Below are positions 39,101-51,760 of a DNA stretch of 64,000 nt, piece by piece. Source of the DNA: Bombus terrestris (lineage: Eukaryota > Arthropoda > Insecta > Hymenoptera > Apidae). The stretch covers positions 6,386,001 to 6,450,000 of the forward strand of contig NC_063274.1 of NCBI RefSeq assembly GCF_910591885.1. Reading direction: 5' to 3'. A program made the position numbers and the translations under genes. Within the stretch, counting starts at the first letter, position 1. Each line of letters begins with the position of its first letter. The notes below the pieces were generated by a model. The model was given only the letters and a program-made list of their open reading frames with translations. It was not told the origin of the DNA and did not search any database.

Positions 39101-42100
39101 CTCTGAGACGCGTAGGGTGTCAAAATGGATTCGCAAGGTTTTCTGGGACCCTCAACAGGTTCTGGGGAAATGTCTGTTCACCATTTTTGGTACCATACAG
39201 GTTACCAATTATCCCGAGTTCTCCGAAGCGACAGACGAAAAATACCACTTCCAGTGGGCGAATTTTTGCAAGAAAACCGCCTATGATATTTTGGAGCACG
39301 ATAAGTTTGAACCTTGGAGGGTTTATACCGCGGAAGAGCTACAAGTCGAGCTAAATAAGAAGCAGAAGGTGTACTATGAGCACGAGAGAAGATTGGATTT
39401 ATTATTCGGGAAGGACGACGATCAGGAGGAACTGGAGGACGAGAAGATAGCCATTGTCAAGGCAGACTTGGAGGAACAAAGGGCGATGCAAGGCAAGAGT
39501 GGATGTTTTTTTTAATAAAGAACATTTTTTAGTAATACGAATTAAACTAATGACAGTCGTGACGAAACTGAATTCTTTAGAAACCTAAATGGTAAATAAG
39601 TATAGTTATTCCTCGTATCGAAAGAATTGACATATCAGATTTTACAATTGTGTTTTATAGTAAAAATTAAATTTATTTTCGATTGCATCGGTCGGTATAG
39701 AATGACATAAGTTTCGAGTAAAATTGTAAATTTTATGGAAAATCTGCGCGAACAAAATTTATTTGTTTAACGCACAGCTGAATGTTTTTCTTCTTTGTGT
39801 GAGTTTCGTTTTTAAATTCTGTTATCCGTCACTTTAACGCCTTCATTTTCTCTCAAAGGCACGACTACACACCGATACATCGAACAGTCACCTTATTATC
39901 CTCAAATTGGATATTACGGATTCGGCCAGGTGATGATAAACAATCACTTGCTGTTGCACGACAGCAAGAAACTTCGCGCCTTCTTCAACCAGACATTCGA
40001 TGAAGTGTATGCGACAAAGGAGAGGGAGATGAAAGTGATAAGCGAGAGGATCGACAGGATACGTTATATCGACACGGAATTGAGGACCATGTTCAACCGA
40101 CACGTGCCACACATCCCTGCTGATCCTGCTTGGCACTGGCAGGTAAACGTATCGTACTTTATAAAATAATTCGATACAAATTGAACATTTATCAATGAAT
40201 TGAGTTACTTCAATTTTCGTAAATCAATTGATCAATCGATCCTCTTGCACCTTCGAAGTTAGAACGGTCAATTTGTAAATTAAGGCCATTATACAATCAA
40301 GAAACTCTCCAAAAATCTTTCGTCTACTATATGGTATATCACAGTGACATGAAATGATACAATTGTATAAACTTCTCGGAACTCGTGCTTTCTTCGACAA
40401 ATTGAATGTCTATTCTATTCTTCACCATTCTTGATCACATCGTGGATCGTTTAATAATCACCTTAGATCGAGAGGCTCGTAAAGTCTCAGAGGTGCCATC
40501 TTTATCTGCAAGTTCGCGGGCAGTTCAGTTTCCTTTTTCGCACGTAGGAAAGGCCGGAGAGCATTATCAAGGTGCTGGATCACGAGGTGAAGGCGAAACC
40601 GTACGTTTCCCCGTCGCAGCAGGAATTGTTGGACAAGCAGGCGGCGGAGGAAGAACGAATCAAATTATTGTTGCTGGCTGATGATTTTCGCGAGCGTGCC
40701 CTAATGGCGATGATGGACGGCGTGCTGGAGGTCCGATGGGAGGACATTATCAAGATAGACGTCCCCAAGCCGGCTTGCATGCTCGAGAAGAAGCCGGAAG
40801 ACTATACGTCCGAAGATATATCGGCGGTGAAACAGTACGAGAAAGACGTGCAATTCCTTATGGAGGAACGCGAGCGGTACAACAGGATGTTGGAGGCGGA
40901 GTATGGGAGGGTCATGGAGCTTTTGAACGACGGGATTGACAAGTTCAATGGGAAGCTGATAGAACTATTTCACGTGAGTTTGCTTATCGGTAGAAAAAAG
41001 TGGAACGATTTTGTATAAGAAAGAGAGAAAGGTAAATCGATCGATATCGATATAATTCTGATATTTCACAGTTCAAGCTGAATATCGAAGCAGCGATAAA
41101 TCAGTTGAATCTACGATATATCCGCGGTTTGATCCTAATCCATCGTCGAATGCAGGCCTTGCAAGAAGAGGACAAACTGAAGAAGCAAATCGTGGAAAAG
41201 GAACAATATCAGGAAGTACTAAACGATCATCTTAACAGTTTTCGCCATGTTAACGACGAAATGGTCGCTAAATACGGATCCCTCGTGAACAAAGAAAAAT
41301 CTATCGCCAAAAGGTTCAGATCCGAATTCTTTTCTCTGAACAAATTGCAAGTCGAGCTCCTCGAACATCAGTACAATCGCAGACCGAGAATAAATACGAA
41401 AAATCTCGAGGCTTCCGACCTGTACGATTTAGCCAGTCATGTAGTCTCCCGATTGCCGTGCGTTTACTTGCCATTGGAATGCAAAGATTACCTGAGGATC
41501 TTGAATCATTTGGACGTTCGACCAGTTATTCTTCCAGCGGCCATAGAAACTTCCCACTGGGAAGACTTGATTCGTCTGCGACGTACCAAGATCGATCTCG
41601 AGTTGAAGATCAAGGGACAGCAGGCGGAGATCGCGGATGTCGAGGCCGTGATCCTTGGATTCGAACAGAAGATAGAGAAGTGCAAAGCCGACGTGGAGGA
41701 TATGAAGAAGAGTTTGATCGAAACTAGGAAATGTCGGAGGATCGAGGAGTTGGACGCGGAGATACAGTTGGTGTTGAAGATGGGGCAAGTGGAGGTCCGC
41801 CTCGAAGGAGACGTAAACGACACGCAGAACGCGGTTCTTGTTTCGAAAACGGCTGTCGAAAACGTAAACGAGCTGATTAGAGCTGCTGGCGAGTGCAAGC
41901 TGCGGGCTTTATCCCGTCTTCTGAGCTTTCAGAGAGGTACCGTTTTCCTAACACTTTGGTATACTCATGTACATACGTACTTATTGCACGTATACTTACA
42001 TATACATTCGTGTATTTGCATTTTTCCATCTTTTCATCTCCTATAAATATAGATATCATTCGACACGAACTTGTGAGTTTGTACATGATGGACCATGTCA

Positions 42101-42701
42101 CGTATGAATTGTGTATCTTGCACGCGACAATTCTCTAGGTACTCTGTTGAAGCAATGGGAGCACGAGTGTCAGAAGAAGAGTTTGGAGGATCTGCGGGAG
42201 GACCTGAAGTTCACGGAATCGGTGACGGTGACGAAAGAGATGCAACGGTACCTGAAGCGCAAGGCCAAAGGGCTTCCAGATGAGAAGACGCCGCAGCAAT
42301 TGGAGGAGGACATCGCAACAGTGGAACGACAGTTCGGTAAGATCTTGGAGGACCACCAGGCTCGGCTCGAATCGATCGAAAAGGAGATCGCCGCCGTCAG
42401 AAGCAAGAACGAGCAGCTCGATCGGCAGATCTTGGAGATGAACGTGGCGAGGTGCGAGATGGAGCACCGGCGCGATCTTATCGCCGAGGCCAAGCAGCGG
42501 GAGCACGCGGAGAGGAAGCTGCGGATGGTGATGCACCGATCCGAACTGATCAAGAAGCTGCAGGATAATTACGCCGAGCTGATCGAGCTGCAAACCGAGC
42601 ACGAACTGCTTAGACTCAGGCGATACCCGACCTTCCATTTCAGGATGCTCGATGATAACGACGCGGAGAAGGAGGACGAGCTTCCAAAGTGTCCTTGTTA
42701 A
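36102..42701 (+). CDS. CFAP43: Cilia- and flagella-associated protein 43 (WD-repeat plus coiled-coil)
   Basis: Axonemal protein; with CFAP44 it forms the tether of inner dynein arm I1/f and is needed for sperm flagella in other animals. Coding exons: 36102-36663, 36852-37698, 37780-38410, 38667-39492, 39859-40142, 40548-40973, 41072-41936, 42139-42701. Phases agree and total 5004 nt (1667 aa plus stop), almost the human length. Residues 1 to about 680 are WD/beta-propeller sequence; the opening segment aligns by eye with CFAP43 (for example the LFMMTIWNWRTGEKI stretch against a similar LALWNWE stretch). From about 690 to the end it is charged coiled coil with long K/E/R/Q runs. The start ATG follows an in-frame TAA with no earlier ATG. 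Introns 1 and 4 appear to use GC donors (AAG|GCAAGAG), the only non-GT donors in the window. Intron 3 has a weak donor (AAG|GTTCTT). CFAP44 is the main alternative, but the N-terminus favours CFAP43. In an insect, testis expression is expected. Confidence 0.93.
36664..36851 (+). other. GC-AG intron 1 of Cfap43
   Basis: The donor AAG|GCAAGAG with phase 1 joins the acceptor TTATAG to restore an open frame (...IVKADEPLA...). No GT in the donor region gives the needed phase. The sequence matches the strong consensus expected of GC donors. Confidence 0.7.
39493..39858 (+). other. Probable GC-AG intron 4 of Cfap43
   Basis: Donor AAG|GCAAGAG again, phase 1, acceptor TCAAAG, giving ...RAMQGTTTHRY.... 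A weak GT donor six bases downstream (39499) is also in frame and would add two codons, so the GC donor is likely but not forced. Confidence 0.6.
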
Positions 42702-43224
42702 TTCTGTTCATTTGTTGCGTTCTTTTCGTATTTGTTTCCTGCGTTCGCCACATTCACGAGTAAATCATTAGGGAACGAAATCGGCGAAACTAACAAGGAA
42801 ACCGAGGAGCACAATTTCGATAATTGCACAGAGCTTTTGAAGCGCGCGATTTAGAGTTTTGAGAGGTTTGCGAGGTTGGATTTATTTAAAGGGTCAAAGG
42901 GATGGATCGAATGAATAGAAATAGACAGGAGGAGCACCGTTCGTTTAAACGAAACGCGCTCCTGTTCCAAACGGTATTTATTTTACGACTGCATTTAAAT
43001 TCAGTATTATCTCCATTGCAAAATGACAAATTATTTGCGATTAATTGGATTTCATCCATCGTTGTACCTTTACAAATATGAGATTTTTTAATTAAACATA
43101 ATTAAGGAAAATTAAACGAATATAAATATATTCAGTATACGTAGTTAAATTCAATATACATAAATAGGATCTGTAGTAACAGCAAAAATACAGACGTTTC
43201 GTAGTTAAGGGTTAATCGAAGAAG

Positions 43225-43230
43225 AATAAA
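43225..43230 (+). other. Candidate poly(A) signal of Cfap43
   Basis: AATAAA about 520 nt after the Cfap43 stop in AT-rich DNA. An AGTAAA variant lies closer to the stop (near 42760), so the assignment is tentative. Confidence 0.35.
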
Positions 43231-46200
43231 AATATATCGTTCACTCTCCTCGTCTCGATAGCATTTGCTCTCATCGTGAAAGTCTAAAGATCTCCAATTG
43301 CTCGACCGCAGGATAATCATAAAGTTTACCGACGTTTTCCCGTGTCCACGGCATATATTGTATCACGGAGACCACCTTCTAAACGCGGCTGAGTTACGGC
43401 CGCTCGAAAGGATTTAATCAGGCTCGCTTTGCTCGGTCTCACAAAGGACAAGCGGCAATTTGCAGCGGCACATAAATCACCCGGGGGACCCGCGATGCAT
43501 AATAGTCGCCACGATCTATACTCTTTTTCACCATAAATAACTGTACTAATAGTAGAGCCGCGAGATGAATGATCTACCGCGTTGGATCGCCGCGAACCGC
43601 GAAGCGTACGAATCAATTTCGTCCGACATCTTCCCAGCTGCACTCGCTTTTCGGTCTATCCCCCTACACTCTCCAGGGACCAAGAAAAAAGAATCTTCAG
43701 ACTCATCGTGCGACGATTAAACGCACCCGATCTCTCGCACCCTCTTTCCCCAGGAGAAAGTGGGATTCTTGGTTGTCCCAGTGTGTCGATCGTCCTCTTT
43801 GGTCACCGAGCTGGCTCGATTCATTTTTTATAGGCCGAGATCGAGGACATTGGTGGATGACAACTGAGCAGCATACTTTTGTCAGTGTTTGAGAATAACG
43901 AATGATGTTTCGTGTTTTGTGTAGTTGGGAAACGCGAGGGTTGCAGCCGTTAGGTTAACGAAACCGTGTTCCTCTGAGCAGGTGCTACTGTACCTACAGG
44001 TAGAAAGTTTAGAAACGTTTAAGGACAGGTTGTAAGAGAAATAAATTCTTTTGGAAAAAAGTATAAAGTAAACACTTTCAGATCGAAAAAATTATCCGTA
44101 AGAACGACTTTTCGAAAAATTAATCCGGAGAATGCAGTAAATTTGTGTAAAAAACCTAATAAAGTTATCTGAGCAGGTAAATCAGATAGCATACTAATAT
44201 CAAAAGGGGAAATTTATTTTTTTCGTTCGATTCGTCTTTCCTTTTATATACCACGCAATTTCCATCGTTTCGAAAAAATGACCATAAAAAATGACAGACA
44301 GGGCAAGCCTTCGATCTCGAATTGTAAATACCTTCGCCCTAACGATCGTATGATTTTTATTAATGAACACGCTGGCACCCAGGGTGGCTTTGTCCCCCAA
44401 ATATTATGTCGGTTGAAAGGTTATTCATCGGTTTCCTTTTTTTGTTGCCGCGGTAGCCGTGACGGGCTAAGGAATTCGGGATATCTGTGACCGGCGATCG
44501 ATTAATCATCGTTTCGCCATTCACATCGACATAATACTGTCATCATTACGCAAAAACATAAAGTCGCCGTTACGATAGTGCCACTTACGACAATTTCTGT
44601 TGCTTGCCGAGTGGAACATTCGATCGGTAGTACCAACGAGATTAAAGAGCACGAAATAAAATTTAAACCCGTATAACGGCGTGTAACTGGAAAGATATTT
44701 CCATCTACTTATCCGCACTATTGCGTACTCTAACGTTAAGACGTTACTAATAGTGGTCTACTGTGTTATTTATACAAATTGCGTTATTTACACGGGGAAA
44801 ATACTTTTTGCTTAAAATCATTAAACTTCTTATCCGCCTTCTAACACACGAAGTTATATTCTACATAAAAAAAAAAAAAGTTGAAATTGACACTGGAGAC
44901 ACAGAAAAGATGTAACGCCACCCTGAAGATTACTTCAAATTGTATCATCCAGGCGAAGAAACATATCGATCACCGATGAAAGAATTTCTACGTATACTTC
45001 GTTAAATCCAAAAGCAATTTACGCGAGCGAAGAAGCTAAGAATACAAGGAGATAGAGAATAATTAGTTTTCGCCTGCGAGCAAAAGATTTCAGTTAATAG
45101 AACACACTCTGCTGCCCGGGCAGCTCGAAGCAACGATTTCCACGGTTGGAATTAGCTGCGAAGAGGACGGTGGCAGCGTACGATGGCACATACGCGCCAT
45201 ATTACCGGCGGTGGCGTCGCGCGACGTGCACGGAAGGGGGGCGCAGCCGGTTATCGGGAAACCTGGCACTCCAATCAATGCAAATCAAATCGAGAGCCGT
45301 GAATACGAAGCGTATAGTCAAATCAAGCGAATAAAAGCTTCATGAATGTAAAAGACTGGGTGAATGCGAGCGGCGCGAGCCAATCTGGTAATGCGTCTTC
45401 TCCCGCCGTGCGCCGCCGCCCCCAGCGGCCGACTTTTAACCGATCACCGGGGAAAAATACCTCCGTTGGAATATTGCGTTACGCCCGCTGCCGATGCTCC
45501 GCGCGTTTAAAAAAATATCACTTCTTTTTCCACCTCGAGCGTTCCTTGGCTACCGGTTGATGCTCGTTCGATGTTACGTAGTTGTTGGAGAAGCTGTTAA
45601 TTTTTTATCACGCTAGTTGATGTTATACGATAAGTGATTTCGTTTGCTGAGAAGTTTTACGAACGTATATGCGTAATCTTTGGACTCACGTTTGAATGAA
45701 TTCGGTCGTGTCACTTATGAAATACACGTGCAATACGTCGTAGATTTTATTTCAATTCATCTGTGTTTTATTACATCAAATAAGAACGTGATTTTGTATA
45801 TCTTAGCAGGTGATGTCTTTAGTTGTCTTTGTCTCGTACTGTTTCAACCGGCTCGAACACCTTGTGTTCCGCCTGCATTACGTCGTGTGGGTTTGATACG
45901 GCTTGAGTAGACTTTCTCATCGAATCTCTTGGTTCCATTTGCTCGTAGCATGCTACGAAGAAGAATGAATTAGGTAAGCGATTGAGAAAATTGTTTACGC
46001 GTTCGCCAAATATATTCGTACCATTTTCATGTTTATATTTTAATCCATCCGTCCGAGGTCGTTTAAAACCCTCCTTTTTATCAACGTTGTAACGTCTTAG
46101 TACCAGCGGACGTAGACCTACATGAAATATTTGTTGTTGCAATACTTTACGTGTGAACTTGATACTTCTCGCATTATTGGTTAGAAGTAAATAGAATTAA

Positions 46201-49200
46201 GGATTTCTCTTGATGTCTACTTCTAAGAGATCTATTTACCGCGAACGAGAGGGCGTCCGAAAAGGTATCGTATCATTGTAACAAAGATACCTATCTGTAA
46301 ATTTGATATTTTCAACTAGAATTTTTAATAACCTCGGAAAATTGGATTCTGAACACTGTCACCTACTGAACAGTGTAGCATCGAAATACCAGCGTTCAAT
46401 CGTTCAAGTGTACGTAACGTATCGATAATTCTTCGACTCTTGACGGCTAGAAAAATCCTGCAACCATCGCCGATAGATCTAACCGAACTTCCTACTTCTT
46501 CGCTTTGATCCTGAAGTTCACCGGTTGCTCGGTCACCCTCTTCCGTATAAGGTTGGACGATCGCGCGAGACAGTCCGGTTGGCGCAATAAAAATTTGACG
46601 CGATCGTCCGGCATCGAGCGGCGAAGAAAAACGTTGCTCGACGCAGGGGGAACTCGAAGAGGGAGGAGAGTAAGAGCCTGGCAGCGAGGTCGAGTTTACG
46701 ACTCGCGCTACGCGAAGGGCGAAAGGGACGACAGCGAAACTCGTTATTATCCGACCGTACTTCTTCGTGGCGTCCGCGAAGAAGACGGGCTGGTCGTCGA
46801 TGGCGACGGCCGTTCGTGCGCCTGCTCCTCCATGGGCCACTTTCAGACCATAAAGAGACAAAGGAGCGTTCTTCTTTCCCCCCCTGACCCGTTGCAACGC
46901 GCAGTAAACTCTCATTTTCGCGACGAAGAGCGGCTACGTTGTTTCGCTCGAAAGGAGAAGAAAGACGAGAAGGACGTCGAGGTTTACCACGGAGACGATG
47001 GTACGTTCGGGGTAACGTCGGAATAACTTCGATTTTGTAGAAACCATGGACGATTCTCGGTACCGTGACTTCGTGGACCATTTGCAGAAACCTAGAACGA
47101 TGCGATGTCCGAGCGTTGCACGTCGCGTGCCTAATGTCAGTCACTTTAAACGAAGATCACGGGGTGGGTTTCGAAACATGGTAATAATACTTTCTGGGGA
47201 ATAGCGAGGAACGAACGTTGACGGTGATTACGGTGGTTGGAGTTCAATTTTTTATCGAGTCGTTCGATAAGAAAGGCCGACGATCTCGTGTGGCAGAAAT
47301 CGCGCTTTACGTTCGATCACTGTAAAGCTGCGTTTGTGCGAATTACATTAACAGATCTAAGCGACAAACTCGAGAATGATGGCGATTGTATTAGGATATC
47401 GGCAACGTGGGAAAAGAAATGGAATATATCTAATATTAAGCAAGCAAAACGCGACGTGCTAAGGAGCTCGGAAGCTTCCATTTCGTAGACGTGTTTGGGT
47501 GTGTTTGGAGGTTGCATTATCGATGCTTCGCATAGTGGACCGGTGCCTAAGCGTGACATAAATCCTCGTAAAGCTTGGACGTGTTTCTGCGTGTCGGCAT
47601 ATTCCGGAGAGATGCACTTACGTATGCGCGAATCCACAATGCGCGATGCCACGAGTCGGATGGAACGCCACGAAACGCCACCCTCGTTCCTTTTCGCTGG
47701 ATTGGACTGAATGGCCACGACGTTACATCGTCCCGTCGTGGTATCCAGCCAACCTCGAAACACGCCTTGAAACGGCTATTTTGAACAGAGTCAGGACCAC
47801 CACGGTTTGTCTCGAGTCCAGACTGCACCGCTAAATTTTCACTATGGGGTTGTTATGCGAGCTTTTCGCCGATTTTACGCGTTCCACCAATTTTTTTTTC
47901 TGCTTCGCGGTACGAGCATCGATGCGCAGGATTTCGTTGTACTTTTTTTGTTTTATGTCCTTTGGTCCGTTTATATTTTTGAATACGTTGGAACATTGTA
48001 CTGCGAGCACCGTTGTACCAAATTCCTTTGTGCCATATTTGTTGTGTATTGTAAATACGGATGTGCAAGATTACATCTGTTTGTTTTATATACTTTTGAT
48101 CAATACATACCATGTATATATAAGAAAAAATATTTTGTCACAGATTATTTCAGGAAGACCATTCTTGCTTGGTATTTTTAAGTTCCATCTTACGAATTCT
48201 AATATACTAGTTTGTCTCGTTCCTTTGTTCTTCTCAAATACTATTTGCCCTATGCAAATCAATTTTTCATTTTAGTTTGAACGGTTCGTGTTTCGTTTCT
48301 TTGAGTACACAAATTTTTGTGTATTACGTCTCGTTACATGATCGAATCGCATCGCGAACTTGATATTCAATTTTGTTATTCGACGTAGGCAAACTCTACC
48401 TGTTACGATAAGAAAATTGAATTCTTTTTTTGCAAGAGGTAACAAGAGGGACGAACCTGAAAACGAGAAAATTGCACGAACTTTCTAACAGTTTACCAAA
48501 AATTGATCACGTGATAATTTTTGAAGATTATATCAAGGATTTCTCTAATTCCTGACTAGAGATTAATAACGAAAATTTATCAACTTTGCATCGCGCGTTC
48601 GACGCATATCAACGCGTCAAGGAAAGAAAAGCAACGTGATACAAAGCCGCTCTTTCAACCTCCGATACACGTAATGACCGAAAATTAACGCGCGATTTAC
48701 CGCTTTGAAACGTTCGAGCCCTGGCGAAGACGGACGTATGGGAGGTTGCTCCATTACGATTTCGAGTCTAATCTCGTTTTAATGACAGGGTGCCGAATGC
48801 TCCACGAATGATGAAGTGTCAAATCGGAGTCTGGAATGGGCGTTGTTTTCCTGCGACTATGATACCAGCGATAATATATTCCATGGGCAGATTTTTAATT
48901 AGCGTCGGATTCTGCCGCCTTGCTGGCGTTCCCAGCGACCTTCGTTGTACCTATCACTCACGTTGCTTTCTGCCATGGGAAAACCTGCCACCAGATGGCT
49001 TCTGTTCAGCCTACTTTTCCTAACAATTCTCTGTTCTCACGCGTTCCAATCGATGGCACCTATTTCAGGAAATATAATTGGAAAGTGGTGGAGAGAAGTT
49101 TGCTAGAATATCCCATAGAATTTCTGTTTGTACTTTACTCTGAATTCTTTGTGCTCTGTTGCTGTTCTGCTAGTTTTGTAACGTCTTAAAAATGATATTT

Positions 49201-51711
49201 AACGAGTAAAAAGCTTCCACTTTGTCGCGTTCCTTCCAATTATGGTGTTACACGTGACAATAAGACGAAGAAGCTTCAATGGGAGTATACGAAACAGAAT
49301 CAAATATTAAGTTACTTAATAGTAGAGATAATAAGTTTTCGGGATACAGTGAAGGGAAGTATACTTGAAATGGAAAATATATACATGGTATCGCGTGCGA
49401 CAGGATCCGCACGCGACTCACGAATGAAAATTACGCGTGCACAAGAGCACCAGCGTGCTGCGAGCTTCTTTCAATGTTGCGGCCGAAGCCATGCCCTCGA
49501 CGAGCAACTGCGTGCTGCTGGTTGCACGAAAATGTTTCTTCGTTGATCCACGTTCTTCCTCTTACGCCGTTCTTTCCCATGCTTCTTGTTAATCGTTTTA
49601 TACTAAGGAAATCAGTTTAACCTGCTTCGTATTCACCGTGATGCTCGATCGATTTATGCCCCTTGATCGATGAGTGGAGGGTTAAGAGTGGCACAGAAAC
49701 TCGGTAAAGTATCCTTTATTTGCATATGTAGGCCGATGATGCAGCTATAATTCAGCAATGTTTGATTAGTCGATCAATCATATGCTACTCGTAGCTAGAA
49801 ACAAGCTCTAAAAAGAAACTATTAGAAGTAGATACTATGCAAGAGGCCCAGTCTAATATCGCAGGCAGAGATTATCTCATTTTGACGTCAAAGATAATTC
49901 CAGTTACCTTTCAGATCATCACGACGATACAAAGTCATTAAGGGAGACATCGATGACCCTCGAGAGTCGAGAGTTGCCAGAAATCTCAAAATCCAACTCT
50001 AAATTCGCTCGAATGCTTCCACGTGCAAAATACGTTGCTCGACCAAGCGTATATACACAGAGAAGCAGCCGAAGGAACTTTAGCACGATCGTTTTGTCGA
50101 TCGCGACTCGGACTCACCAGGATACGGACGAGCAACATCTCACGGCTGGCATCGGGCCGGTATATCGACGTCGCGGATAGAAACAGACTCGAGTACGCAG
50201 TCTACGAGCGTACACGTAGAAATACGATTACGAGGGCCGGTAGAACGTTCCCGGCCCGCCATAAACAGCGTAACGAGTCAGGTGGACGGTCGTGAGCCAC
50301 GATCGGCTCTCTCTTCCTCCGCTTGCAGCCCTGGAACCACGGATCCAGCCGTTTCCTCCCCCGGCGCGGATCGTTTCCGCGCGAAATCTCGGCTGCCATT
50401 AATTCAGCGCCGGCTGACAGGTCACTCGAGTAGAACAGCCCATTACAGATATTACCAGGCCCCTTCTTCTATCGAAATAATTATTATTGTTGTTTGCTTT
50501 TGCACGGCCAAGTCGCGCGCCCTCTCCCACCCTCGCGGCCGAGTCGGCGTTCCTCACCACCCCGTAGCGTTCTCGAAGCGGGGTCGAGACCCGGGGTGAC
50601 CAGCAATTTCACACGAAATTTATTACCGATGACCGATACCAACGCTCTCCGCGCCTTCCTCCGCGACGTTCGTATCGAATTGGAATCGAACCTCGACCGG
50701 TCGGCGACGACGACTCCTCGGGCTAGGGGTTGGTACGCGGGACCGCACGCGGGGTCAGAGTCTCGGGCCGGGTGCAATAAATATGTCGGGAAAGCTGATC
50801 GAGACGCTCGATGCGTTTCACGTGCTGCGCTATCGAGCAGTTGTTTTTCAGAGGTTTGGCGAATGGAAGAAGGTGGAGCGGATCGTTTGTCGCTGTTAGC
50901 GAGTATTCGATCGTTGGGAGGGATTTTGATGATTCGACGGTGCGAAAAGTGGACGCGAGCGAGCACTGCTACAGGCTGTATAACGTAGAATTTGATCGAA
51001 TCTTTTTGTAATTTCAAATAGCAATATCCACGCGTGAACATGGACGAATTGAAATGAATGAACAAGGTGGTGAACAAGGAGGGTCGAAATGGGATAGCGA
51101 ATAAAATTAGTCCGAAGACGAGACGAGCAGCAATCATTTATGGCGCGATAAGTAACCAGGAAGTCATAGCTTGCGGCGATCCGCTAATTTCTACCGAGCG
51201 ATATTTCGAAAAACCAACATTTCGCTGCTCGATACCTGCAACTGTCTCAAGATTCCGCGAATCGAGACCCGCCGACGAGCCATCGATCTAGGAAGAACAC
51301 GCGTTTGCATGGTAAAAATTAAAAAGCGATCCAGGTTCTCACGTTCGCGTGCAAGGGAGAACGATCGAGCAGGACCAATAACGGAGGCAACTATCGAAAC
51401 CCAGCGGAAAGAGAAAAGGAAACGAAAGGAAGAACGAGCGATACGAGGATAAAGGAGAGGAAGAAACGCAAAAAAAGGGGTGGTAGTTTGCAAATAAGAT
51501 GGAAAAGAAACGTAGAAGCCCTGTTCGTTCGAACGAGACCGAGGAGAAACCACCTTAAATACAGGTCACGCGTGTTTTGGCCAGCGTGTTCCCCACGTCC
51601 TCCTTGTTTTCTTTTCCTTGTAACGCGGCTCCGTCGTATTTACCTGCTGTCCGCGTGTACAAAAGTCATCGTTAGAAGGATTCCAACGTCGATCCGGCCA
51701 CCATTTTGTAT

Positions 51712-51760
51712 GTGAAAGAGAAAGACAGGCAGAGAGAAAGAGAAAGAGAGAGGGAGAGGT
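51712..51760. repeat. GA-rich simple repeat
   Basis: Near-continuous GAGAAAGA-type purine repeat. GAGA-like tracts can mark open chromatin in insects, but nothing further supports this here. Confidence 0.8.

Noticed and set aside
42135..42638. 167-codon - strand frame antisense to Cfap43 exon 8
   Set aside because: Antisense shadow of a strongly codon-biased coiled-coil exon.
46325..47144. Open frames of 173-203 codons on both strands
   Set aside because: Mutually overlapping frames in a GC-rich patch, with arginine- and serine-rich composition and no splice partners.
50484..51137. 217-codon - strand frame
   Set aside because: Rests partly on a GC-rich patch, has no recognisable domain and overlaps a 164-codon frame on the other strand.
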